Of a DNA stretch of 64,000 nucleotides, positions 20,952 to 30,919 are shown one piece after another. Both the position numbers and the translations under genes were made by a program. Every line of letters begins with the position of its first letter. Positions within the stretch are counted from its first letter, which is position 1. Source of the stretch: Stropharia rugosoannulata (Eukaryota > Basidiomycota > Agaricomycetes > Agaricales > Strophariaceae); contig JANCIK010000002.1 of NCBI GenBank assembly GCA_028532985.1, positions 2,604,001 through 2,668,000 on the forward strand, read 5' to 3'. Under the pieces are notes generated by a model. That model made no database searches, was not told the origin of the DNA, and saw nothing but the letters and a program-made list of their open reading frames with translations.

Positions 20952-22590
20952 CTAACTTGTAAAAGGATTACATCTACATATAGTGCCCTTCACTGCAAAA
21001 CTTGCAACACTGCCTAGAACCAAACCGCCGACTAAGCAGAAGCTCGCAACTGTTGCTGCGACATCAACATCTTCCGCCTTACCTTTTAGTCTCGGATTAT
21101 GTTCGAGGGATGGGGCAGCCATCATGCAAGTGCTGCATAAATAACCATTGGAACCTCCGAAAAGGAACAGGATCAGCATGAATAACATATCTGAACTGAT
21201 GATGGGATCGTAAAGGACTGTTGACGATCCTCGCTGCACGTTACACATGAGGAAGAGAGGGATAAATAAAGTGCGCGACGCCGACAGGAGTAAGAGTTTT
21301 CTGGATGACCAGACTACGAACGCGGGATTGGAACAAATGTAACGGCCCAGGAAGTCCCCGACATTGAACACAAGAAAGTGAATAGAGCTGAATAGCAATG
21401 GATGTGTATTGGGATTAGTTGGTCTTATCGAAGTTGTGATGGGCGGATATACAGCCTAAACAAAGGGAGGGAAAGTTTCTTAAATATCTATAAAGTATCA
21501 GGCTGAAACTTTGAAATGCGCACCAGGGTAATTAAAAACACGTAGGCAACGGCTATTTCGTAGGAGATATTAAGCTTGGCCACCCTGAGAGCGTTCGCTT
21601 TATCTTCGTGTAGTGCAGAGGGAGCAATTTCACTGGAGATAAGACCTTGACGCTCGGAATGAGGTTCACTCGCTTTCTTGGCACTGCGTTCCAAAGGCGC
21701 CGTGACAGTCTGATATGAAGGCATCTTGAGCAAGAAGTTGTGCGCAATCCAGCTGACCACGAGGAAAAACGTGGCGAACAAGAAAAACATGAATGCGGAG
21801 CGTTCTTCGGCGGAGCCATCGCTTGCATACGTTGTAGGCTTTCCCCAGACCGAAGCAGCTGCGCTGAGCACCTGGACACCACTGACAGCAACAGCAACTG
21901 CCGCCTGACCTGCCATCATGGCCTGCACTGCGGGCGGACCGAATCGTGAAGCGACAGCAATTACGGAGGTTTGGAGGTACGCGCCGGCAATGGCTTGCGC
22001 GGAACCATTGAATATTACGAATGCAAAGAATACCCCGGCAGCAGGAACGAAGAATGTGGTCGAAGTTAATAGGGCATTGAGTACAAGGAGCCAAATGAGA
22101 GTTGAACGCGTTTGGTTAGATGGGCTGGTCTGCTCTTCCCGTCAGGTCTCCCACTGCTGTGACTAATTCAATGACATGACTCACCTTCTTGGATATAGCA
22201 GTAGCATGGGCCAGAAAGATGAAGTTGGATGCAGTGAAGGAGGTGGTCAGGTAAGAGGCAAATGTAGTCCGCAGAGACGAGTTAGATAAGCGAGAAAGAA
22301 AGAAAGGCATCGCCGTAATGACAACTGTTCGTACTCATGAGCTCGATAGCATCCAATATTATCGTGGAACACGCACCATTCCATGGTAGTAGAACTGCAC
22401 AGCCCAGCACAAAATAGATCCAACGGATTCGGGAGTCCACTACTACCGCTTCGTTGCTTGGACTTGAGAGTGGTTGATGTATTAGGTCGTCGGATTCGTC
22501 AAGCAGTTCAATCTGAGAGGTATTGACAGCGGTGTCTGAATGAGGGATTGCGTGGTATAATGCTTCTGGTGAGCCTAGAGACGATGCCAT
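20952..22590 (-). CDS. Equilibrative nucleoside transporter (ENT / FUN26-like)
   Basis: Multi-exon gene for an SLC29-type carrier. The N-terminus is acidic with a DESDDLIHQP stretch. TM1 reads WIYFVLGCAVLLPWN, the ENT hallmark, and continues after a short intron as VVITAMPFF. Later segments read FNGSAQAIAGAYLQ, FGPPAVQAMMAGQA (the ENT GQ motif region), SAFMFFLFATFFLVV, and after a hydrophilic loop VFNVGDFLGRY and FGGSNGYLCSTCMM, which resembles the FGxTNGY motif of ENT TM10. It probably moves nucleosides across the vacuolar or plasma membrane. Length and topology appear complete. Confidence 0.88.
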
Positions 22591-22863
22591 TGGAAAGGCC
22601 GGCGCGCTAGAGGTAGAGGACGTAGTGGATACAGGTTGAAGGTGCCGGTGGCAGTGACTCCGAAGTCGGATCGAAGTGATGTCTGTTGTAGTGTGGCAGC
22701 ACAGTCATACTTATGTAAATGAGCACCGAGGACTATTTGCTTGTTGACCACAGTGAACCAACAAAGGAAATGTGTATTATTCTAGTGCTTATCTCGACAT
22801 ATGTTCATAGATAATGACGGTCATTAATCGCTAGTCTAGACAGCGAGTTGTACTAATAATATT

Positions 22864-24147
22864 TTAATTGCTCGCCTTCAGAGCTGCTGGCAAGACCTGG
22901 TTCTCTTCCTCAGAAAGCAGCAACTCGGACAGACGACGTCTTTGCCTATCCTCCTTCTTGACCTTCTTAGCGGCCTTCTTCTCAAGAGACTGCTCGCGAG
23001 CAGGGTGCATCCATCTTGCCTTCTTCCTTTCGGCTGCTTGCTGTTTCACCATTTCACGCCACCTGTACGCCGCATCTGACCTGGCCTGCTTCTCTGTGCG
23101 ACCGTCAAGGTTAGCAAGCTCAAAGTCAGTGATATCCTTCAGCTGAGCGTGGATTATAGCCTGGCGCAGTTTCCATCGTTGCAGCTTCTTCGCGCGCGAG
23201 TGAGGATTGGCTAAGTCTGGCTTCAGATATACCTCGAAAGGAGCAGAAGGATCGTAGGTTTGAGAGGGGGTCGGGTTATAAATAAGGTCCAAGTATTCCT
23301 TTTCCGTCGGGAGATGTGGAACAGGGCCTGAAAGAAAAGGGGAGAAGCGCGGCGGTACATATGTAACCTTCTCCAGCTCTTCTTGAGTGGTATCATACAG
23401 TCCAGCTAGTTAACATTTTAATCCAACAAAGTAGGTAAGTCACAAAAGATGATACGTTACCTGCAGGATATGTGCGTTTCACTGCCGGAGGCCATGGTAT
23501 ATGTATTCTAACACCTGTTTCTGAGTCAAGGAGCTTAGGTGTCGTTGCTACAGCGTATCTTTTCCACACGAAACGGTTGCGCAAATAACTCCAGCGAGGT
23601 TCCGACGTTCCAACACGAAGAGCAAAAACACTGTAGGTTCAATAGAAGCCTGAGCCTAGGCGATAGCATGCTAAGCAAGAAACGTACGGTTGTACTTTTA
23701 CATTCTCTATATCGTTCTGGAAATAGGACTTGTGTTCTCCGATATATAACTGACACCTTGAATAGTGATAGTTTTTAGTCGGAGGAGGACGGGCATTCGG
23801 GTCAGGTGCGGGCTATTTAGAAACAGCATCAGCAAAGAACGCGGAAGAAGATGTTGCATGCATACACTCGTGTTTTTCAGGAAGACACGATTGCTCAGTT
23901 TGTTGATACTGAGGACTTCGTGTATCGTACCCTCCCTGTCTCCCCTCAGACGTATTTGATCACCAGGGACAACATTCCACCACTTGATTCTGTCCTGAGC
24001 GCGAACAGATTTCAACTTCGGGTCGTATTTGGACCTCCGAATCAGCCACGAGCGAGGGATACTTCGGAGATGGTTGAAGTTGGTTGTAGCAGTGCTCTGC
24101 GTGGCAGCTGCCATTGCAGAACGCATTGTTAGATATTTCAACGACAT
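22864..24147 (-). CDS. MRPL40: Mitochondrial large-subunit ribosomal protein uL24m (MRPL40-like)
   Basis: A four- or five-exon gene. Exon 1 has a basic N-terminus typical of a mitochondrial presequence, then a KOW motif: VVPGDQIRLRGDREG, IHEVLSINKLSNRVFLKNTS. Middle exons read WSYLRNRFVWKRYAV and DSETGVRIHIPWPP, and the last exon carries a long Lys/Arg/Glu-rich tail (RAKKLQRWKLRQAI, KKAAKKVKKEDRQRRR). Fungal uL24m proteins share the KOW domain plus such an extension and sit near the exit tunnel of the mitoribosome. The start at 24147 is the first in-frame Met; 24126 is also possible. An array of GTTGAAC-type repeats lies about 140 bp upstream. Confidence 0.82.
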
Positions 24148-24282
24148 TTCGAATGAAATGCCTTTGAAGGATCACAAACGCGGGGAGAATAGGAGACCAG
24201 AGGCCTGGAGGGTGATGACAAGCCTTCTAAACTACATGGCGCACGTCGAAAATTACCTAGTCACATGACTACAGGCGCTTAG

Positions 24283-24380
24283 CGTTGAACGTTGAACGTT
24301 GAACGCGTAGCCGGCGACTCTGTCCACGAATGTTGAACGTTGAAGTGACGCCGGCTGCCATTCGATGTTCAAACGTTCAG
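24283..24380. repeat. CGTTGAA tandem units with nested inverted repeat
   Basis: Three tandem CGTTGAA heptamers start at 24283. A further GTTGAACGTTGAA lies near 24332, enclosed by perfect 8-bp arms AGCCGGCG (24309-24316) and CGCCGGCT (24349-24356). An inverted GTTCAAACGTTCA follows near 24368. The cluster lies upstream of the uL24m gene and could be regulatory. Confidence 0.7.
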
Positions 24381-25133
24381 CTTTAACCAATAACTTTGCT
24401 ACATATCTTGCTGTCATTTGCTAGCTCTTTCTCGCCCTGATGGGATCCTTCTCAGCATTGCAAAGGTCCATGAATCAAAACCAGACTTACTTCGCTCTGG
24501 CTACAATTTGGTTATTCCCTTCTTGTTACTGCCTCTCTTACATAGAGTCTTTTGCCAACAATATCGAGTCATAATCAACCTTATTCTCACATCTCGAGAG
24601 CTCTAAATACCCCTGTCACAGCCTTTCACCCTAAGGAGAAAGGAATTATACGAAGTGTGGGGTTGAAGATAGTTCTGCTTTGGGTGTCCCATACTGCTAA
24701 CCTTTCGAATCCGAATCACAGCCAGTGTATATCTTACGCGTCAAGTTCATAAAGGTTTTGGATAACTTGGCATCCCTGCTGAACCCTTCTACAGGCTCGG
24801 GGCCCGTCACCTTCTTATCAGGACGACTGCATAAGCACTTCGCAAAGCTCTATCCTTCCCAAATCCTTCCCCGTGCTGGCGAACTGACACTCCTTTGCAA
24901 ATGAGTTTAAAGTCAAATTTTTTACTTCTTGACTTCTTCGCATTTAAAACGGTCTGTGATTATAGGTTGAAGGCAACCCTGTATGTAGATGTTTCATTTC
25001 ACTCTCATGGCACGTTTTCGATTTGATATTTTCGTGCCTTCGCAGAGTCTCCCAGTCGTCTCCCATCATTCGCCATGACATGGAAAGGTTCAATTTGTAC
25101 CGTCCACAGCCGTCCACTTCCGTCCATGAAGCT

Positions 25134-25140
25134 CACCTGG
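25134..25140 (+). repeat. Left target-site duplication CACCTGG
   Basis: Directly abuts the left terminus TATGGCG and is repeated exactly on the right side at 26242-26248. Because C and G at its ends are complementary, a 5-bp duplication with one-base-longer arms is also possible. Confidence 0.85.
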
Positions 25141-25456
25141 TATGGCGGTCCATCGACGGAAGTATTCCGCCCCCGGAAAATGTGTCCCCGGAAGTTGAAA
25201 GTTTTGCGCGGAAATAAAAAATGTGTGCGCGCGTTTTTTGAACACTTGCGCGAGAGTTTTTAGCAGTGCGCGGAAATAGTTAAGAGGCTTTTAAGACTGC
25301 GCAGAAGTTTAAAGGGTGCCCCGTAAGTTTACAATAGTGAAAATGTGGTGCGCGAAAATACTTACGACTTGCGCGCGGAAACTTTCAGTGCCTCGCGGAA
25401 ACATTGAGATTTAGAGTTTGGAGGCATGCCGGCGTGCCGTTGATGACAAATTGATC
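25141..25456 (+). repeat. Left inverted arm with 21-bp phased TGCGCG motifs
   Basis: TGCGC or close variants start at 25205, 25226, 25247, 25267, 25298, 25317 (TGCCCCG), 25349, 25370 and 25389 (TGCCTCGCGG). Each is followed by an A/T-rich tail such as GAAAT, TTTT or GTAAGT. Confidence 0.9.
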
Positions 25457-25916
25457 TAAACGGCTCGCCACGGTCGCCTGGCTGAGTTTGAAATGTAACA
25501 TCTAGTCGACCTAATTGTGCACATAGCTGATTACCCAGGGAATAGTATTGCTCTAAAGGCTAGTATGATACTCTAAATACAGTAAGGAATGTATTACTGC
25601 AATTATAATGAGAACCCCTGTGCTAACTCGCAGCACAGTTGAACACACGGCCCACAGGCTTGCCACAGGCCATAAAATATACACTCAATATGCACTGTGG
25701 GAAAGTTGGGCATTACAAAAAAGGAACAAAGTAGAGGTATACTGCTATGCAGAAAAACTGATATTACACAGATTAACTTTAAAGGTGATATTGAAGAGTA
25801 GCTTGCTACACTAGTCTGCACCAACTGCTGTGCTAGACAGGCGTGTGACGTTGCTTATACAATGGTTATTCAAACTCAGAAAATGCTCAGCCCTTGCAGC
25901 CGAGGCCAGCTGTTCC

Positions 25917-26241
25917 GATCAATTTGTCATCAACGGCACGCCGGCATGCCTCCAAACTCTAAATCTCAATGTTTCCGCGCGGCACTGAAAGTTTCCGCGC
26001 GCAAGTCGTAAGTATTTTCGCGCACCACATTTTCACTATTGTAAACTTACGGGGCACCCTTTAAACTTCCGCGCAGTCTTAAAAATCTCTTAACTATTTC
26101 CGCGCACTGCTAAAAACTCTCGCGCAAGTGTTCAAAAAACGCGCGCACACATTTTTTATTTCCGCGCAAAACTTTCAACTCCCGGGGACACTTTTTCGTC
26201 AAATTTTTGGGGCGGAATACTTCCGTCGATGGATCGCCATA
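25917..26241 (-). repeat. Right inverted arm
   Basis: Reverse complement of the left arm, carrying the same motif array. It keeps about nine bases near the outer end that the left arm lacks. Confidence 0.9.
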
Positions 26242-26248
26242 CACCTGG
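26242..26248 (+). repeat. Right target-site duplication CACCTGG
   Basis: Exact copy of 25134-25140, starting directly after the terminus CGCCATA. Confidence 0.85.
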
Positions 26249-27004
26249 TTCCATCAGTAACAAATATAAGGGAACTCGGAAAAGTAGGTAGGCATATATG
26301 GGTCCATCAGGAATTAGCACGGGAACCACTGGTTCTTCAACGTTATTATGTGGTCGCTAAGCGTCCCCACAACCTCCCCGGAGTTTCTAGCCTGCTCTGG
26401 GTCTTCGGAAGCATTCACCATAGAAATGTAAGGCTTTAATCACTGTATGATGCGTAATTAGTATTTATGTATGTACGTAAAAAATCTACATAGATGCCCA
26501 CGGCCGTTCGGCGTTGACTTTGCTTGATCCAGCTTGATCCCCATCAGTATCCGAAATATCTGATGTTTGGACTTTGCACATCAGAAGCTATGTGTCCTTA
26601 TATATCCATGCTGTAGATGCTTGCTTGCGGTCGCATACTAAGGCCTTGGAAGATAGCACCACTGGCAAATCACCGGCTTGTACGCACTACATAGTAGTAG
26701 TATATGTTACGAGAAGCGCAAATTCACCTAAATTAAAAACGAGCGTTGCTTTTATTAGTGGTAAGTAACAATAAAATACGAGTGGGTCAAGATGGTATGA
26801 CTCTACCACCTCTATTACATTTTCGAGGAGATGTATATAATTTAACGCTTACAAACAATATCTGATGATATATACAGAAGCAATCCCAGCCTACTATAAC
26901 CAAATAACCATGAAGCGAAGTATTCAAAAAGTGTTGGTCAATCGCGGAGACGTATCCGCGCGAAGCTGCGATGAAGCAATGCCCATTTTTCACTGCAAAT
27001 CATG
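26249..27004. other. Intergenic region right of the foldback element
   Basis: No supportable gene. Probably holds the 3' untranslated part of the rhodopsin-domain gene near 26990. Confidence 0.5.
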
Positions 27005-28466
27005 TTACACCTTACTGGTATACACTTCCTTCTCGACGTGAACCTTAAAGTCCAGGTTATTATACACTTGTCCTTCGGGCCCGGCGATGTTGTCTTCGCT
27101 GTCGTTTGAAGCTTTGACGATGCCAGATACTGAATACATCGGGATGTCTCCTGTGCTCCCCTTTCCGTGATGCATAGAGTGGAGTGCAGACTGATTATGG
27201 CCAGTGCGCTTCATGCTTAGAGCGATAGGTCCTGTCGGCTTCGACTGACTAGTTTTGTGACTTGAAGACTGGCCGGTGACTTTGCGACGGAGGAGACGGA
27301 ATGTTGGGGAAAGACTGGGGAAACATGATACGAAAAATCCAATGAAGCATTCCAGATTTGTCCAGATTGACGCCCGACGGATGTTGACTAATTGCTGGTT
27401 AGAACGATTGTTAAGGATTGGGTAGACCAACGTACATGTTGTGTCGACGCCCATGTCCACTGTCACAATGACAGAGAACCGAATGATGGCGCAGATAATA
27501 GCGAACATTCCTATACGACGATAATTAATCAATCAACAGGTTAAAACAACATACTAGTGCATGTACTCACCGACACTAAAGACGATTGTCAAACGGATTT
27601 GCATCTCACGGAACATCAAAAGCTTCCAAATGATATACAGCGGAGCGAAAAGACAGAAAGCGTCGACACCGATTCCGATACCTGCATGCGCGTAGAACAA
27701 TTTGGCTTGATCTTCCGAGCTCATGCAATTAGCGTTGGGGATGGTTTTATCCCATAGAGCCCTATCATTGTCCAAAATTAGCACCCTGATTCATTGCATA
27801 TTTTGGTAATACCTACGCCGGCGGTTTGCATTCAAGAGCGAACAGAAGAAAAATCACAACCGCTTGAATCGTCGTGAGTGCAACTGCTGTATACACTACC
27901 CGAAGATATGTCTCTGGATAGGTGAAGAGTAAGTACAAAGTCGCTTTGATTGATACCAGAACACTGACTTCCTTTATGGAGACGTGTAAGAAATAGAATA
28001 ATTGAGAGTTTAACCATGTAAGACGTTGACATATACAACAGTTGCATCGTAGGAAGATTGTAGAAGAAGCTCTCCAGATCCTTTGGATTGATATCTACCA
28101 GATGCTTTCCAGCTCCTAGTCTAACCTCTTAAGACAAGTAAAGTCACCCGTAAGCGCCTAAGGTATAGTATATCACAGGAATATAGACCGCTTACCTTCA
28201 ATCTCAAAAGCTGACAACGTCATCAACAGCGCCTGAAGCGGTACTCAGTATAAATCGATTGTACACTTTCCACGGTTACTCACATATGCGCATCCAGCTG
28301 CGTAGTCATCTGCGGCCCAATTCCTTAAGACGAAGAGTCGAACATAGACACGGTGGAAAAAAAGAATGGACGAGATAACGATGACGGAGATATTCAGATT
28401 TCTAGAGATGTGGCCAAAATCCTCTACAGGTCCTGTCGGGGGCGTCCAAGCCGTTGGATCTGACAT
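27005..28466 (-). CDS. Rhodopsin-domain 7TM membrane protein (PTH11-like class)
   Basis: Multi-exon gene for a fungal seven-helix membrane protein of the rhodopsin-domain family. TM1 reads ISVIVISSILFFHRVYVRLFV and is followed by RNWAADDYAAGCAY, the family's W..DDY signature. Later exons give SYMVKLSIILFLTRLHK, FYAHAGIGIGVDAFCLFAP with WKLLMFREMQIRLTIVFSVG, and SIWTNLECFIGFFVSCFPSLSP, which corresponds to the conserved W..E...G....C.P...P end. A cytoplasmic tail of about 100 residues follows. No CFEM domain is present. The ligand and coupling are unknown. Confidence 0.82.
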
Positions 28467-29459
28467 TCTGGACGGGGACTCCGTTCGGGGTTGAAAAGGA
28501 AGGACGACAGCACGAATGAATCGATAACATTATTATATACGAATAACCTGAATAGGCACAAGCGAGGATGGACTGGTGGCAAAAATCGATGATGGTTGGT
28601 TGAACGTTGACTTGTCGAACACAGATCTCGTATTATGGCAATACGGCAACCATCGTCCACGCGGATGCCGATCGTGGCCTCGGCTCAAATATTAGAGCAA
28701 CGCCTTGGCGCTTATTTTGGTTCATCAACGCCAAGGTTCGCCAGACTGAGCTGATTGCTGCTGATTGAGCCCGCTTCAACCCGTCTATATGGGTTTATGA
28801 CACGTACATATTTGCCCAACTTGAAATGCCTCCAGTCGTTCAAAGTTCCAATGCCCTCTCACGTCAGTGTCTGTAGTTGACGGAGCGCTTGAGATTTATA
28901 CGTGCTACAATTTAAGCGCAAACAGTCGGAAGCAGAGTTTGTTTGAGCTATGCTGGCAGAATATTGCATTGCGTCTGCAGGTATATTATAAAAGGAAACC
29001 TATCAAGAAATTTTCAAATTATAATTCTGATTCTTGTTGAACAAAATGTTGTCGCCATGTTGCAAAGAACTCAACCAGATACCAGTGGGTAACTTGAATT
29101 TCATGAGTATTGCCACTTAGCGTCAAGTAGCACTAGCATTTTAACAGACAAAGTAGTAGATAGTAGTAGACGAGCCCCAGGTCCAATAATACTAACTACC
29201 TTGGAATTAGTAGTAAGGAGTAGCTTGCAGAGACCCAGAATACGCTCTACTTGTGAAAAACTTTCCGAGAGTGTGCCGAAGATCGTTCCTGGACAAATGA
29301 TTTGGGTCGCGTGAAAGTTGTTGCTACTCAGCCACGCTTAGATCTGCGGCCCATCCTGTTATCCAGGAAGTGCGTCGCGTCGGAGAATCAGGGCGATTGC
29401 ACGCAGCGCAAACAAGTTATAAGAGGCAGACAGCGACGATATGTATCATTATCCCAACT
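28467..29459. other. Divergent promoter region
   Basis: Lies between the divergent rhodopsin-domain and tyrosinase genes. Contains AGT/TAG triplet runs near 29150-29170 and a TATTATAAAAGG box near 28984. No gene seen. Confidence 0.5.
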
Positions 29460-30707
29460 ATGAAGCTCTCTGTCGTGGCCAGTGTCCTCGTCCTCGCCTC
29501 TTCTGCGTTTGGGGCCCAGTGCACCAAGCCTTTGAAGCGTAAGGAATGGTAAGTCGGATTACGTTTAAGCTGCGCACATAGTGGATCTAATGCTCCACAG
29601 GCGTACCTTCTCTGGGTTGGAGAAGTTCGCGTATCTGGCGGCCGTTAGGTGTCTTCAGGTCCTACCTGCTAAATCGAAGGCGACCGTACCTGGAGCTAAA
29701 AGTCGGTTCGATGATTTCGTCGGTAACCACATCCTGCAAACCGACACTATCCACTTCGTTGTAAGCTTTAACTATGGCTAGCGCCACATCTGCACGGGTT
29801 ACTGAAATCCGAATAGGGTCACTTCCAGCCATGGCATAGATATCTCATTGCAACATATGAGAAGGCGCTCAAGCAGGAGTGTGGTTATTTCGGGGCCCAG
29901 CCGTAAGATATTTAAACTATGCCTTGACCGACCCAAGTACTCATTGTCTCGGCGATTACTAGTTACTGGGATTGGTCTTTGGACGCCACGACTGAAAAGA
30001 ACTTCATGAACGCCCCTGTCTTCAAGTCTCTCTTCGGATTCGGTGGCAACGGCCCTTACACAGAGGAGGGTTTTGTCTCAGCTCCTTTCGACATTCCTGG
30101 CCGTACTGGTGGTGGCTGCGTCCGCGATGGTCCCTTCGCAAGCCAGAAGCTCCACGTTGGACCCGGCTTCTCCGTTACTCCCAACTCCTACTGCTTGACG
30201 CGTGATATCAGCCCTACTATCGTGCTGAGAGCTCTTAACAGCTCTGTTGTCGCAAATACGCTTGCTCAGCCTGATTTCAAGCACTTTGACATAGCTCTCC
30301 AAGGAGGCACCACCCTTGACACGTTCACTGTGCATGCTGGTGGACACCTGGGTGTCGGCGGAAAGTTTGGTACAATTGCCGATGTTTACTCGAGTCCTAA
30401 CGGTCAGTCCTTTTATATACTAGTACGATGAAGTCAAATCTGACATCTTTATCTAGACCCTCTGTTCTATCTTCACCATGCTAATCTTGACAGACTTTGG
30501 GCGTTGTGGCAAGCTCAGAAACCTGCTGAACGTCTGGTTGACATCTCGGGACCTGTTTCCCAGTTCGGTCCTCCATTCGGTGATGCTCCCAACACTCAGA
30601 ATGTGACATTGGACTTCCCCATTAGCCTCGGTGTCATCGCGCCTAAAGTCACTATCCGCGACCTCATGAATACCCAGGGCGGCACGCTCTGTTACACCTA
30701 CGTCTAA
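29460..30707 (+). CDS. Secreted short tyrosinase (type-3 copper oxidase)
   Basis: Five exons (29460-29548, 29601-29760, 29817-29902, 29963-30402, 30457-30707) total 1026 nt and give 341 residues. The enzyme should oxidise mono- or diphenols with O2 using two coppers. A signal peptide is clear (KLSVVASVLVLASSAFGAQ). CuA reads HFVGHFQPWHRY with three histidines, followed by ECGYFGAQPYWDW. CuB reads HAGGHLGVGG and later DPLFYLHHANLDRLW. All six copper histidines are present. No C-terminal lid domain follows, so this is the short, secreted tyrosinase type rather than the long melanin enzyme. An upstream in-frame Met would bury the signal peptide, so I start at 29460. Confidence 0.93.
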
Positions 30708-30919
30708 ATTGCACATTCTTTCCGCACCACCAGCCAATATATATACCTTCTAAGTTATTCCACTAATTTTTGAATACGTTCGTTACAAGTCATGTATGTA
30801 GTTTCGCCTTTGTACAGAAGCTTCTTTTTAAGTCTGGGAAAATAATTCAGCATCGGCACACCGGCACACTGATACGCAACTTGCACGCAGACGGCCACAT
30901 TCTTCGTCGTTTCTCCATC

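Larger units (their letters stand above)
24148..25140. other. Intergenic region with GTTGAAC iterons
   Basis: Contains the repeat cluster at 24283-24380 and otherwise no supportable gene. The right end, ending in the left target duplication CACCTGG, borders the foldback element. Several GTCCA words occur at 25100-25130. Confidence 0.5.
25141..26241. mobile_element. Non-autonomous foldback-type DNA transposon, complete
   Basis: The element is 1101 bp long with inverted arms of 316 bp (25141-25456) and 325 bp (25917-26241). By eye the arms differ at only about half a dozen positions plus one small indel near the outer end. The termini read TATGGCG..CGCCATA. Perfect 7-bp direct repeats CACCTGG flank it at 25134-25140 and 26242-26248. 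Each arm carries about nine TGCGCG-type motifs roughly 21 or 31 bp apart. The 460-bp centre has no recognisable transposase; its only open frames are two overlapping opposite ones of about 70 codons. Long arms and this duplication length recall Mutator-like or foldback elements, but the superfamily is unproven because 7 bp is not the usual 8-11. Confidence 0.9.

Noticed and set aside
25603..25824. Opposite open frames of about 70 codons in the foldback element centre, considered as a mini transposase
   Set aside because: Too short, overlap each other on both strands and show no catalytic motif.
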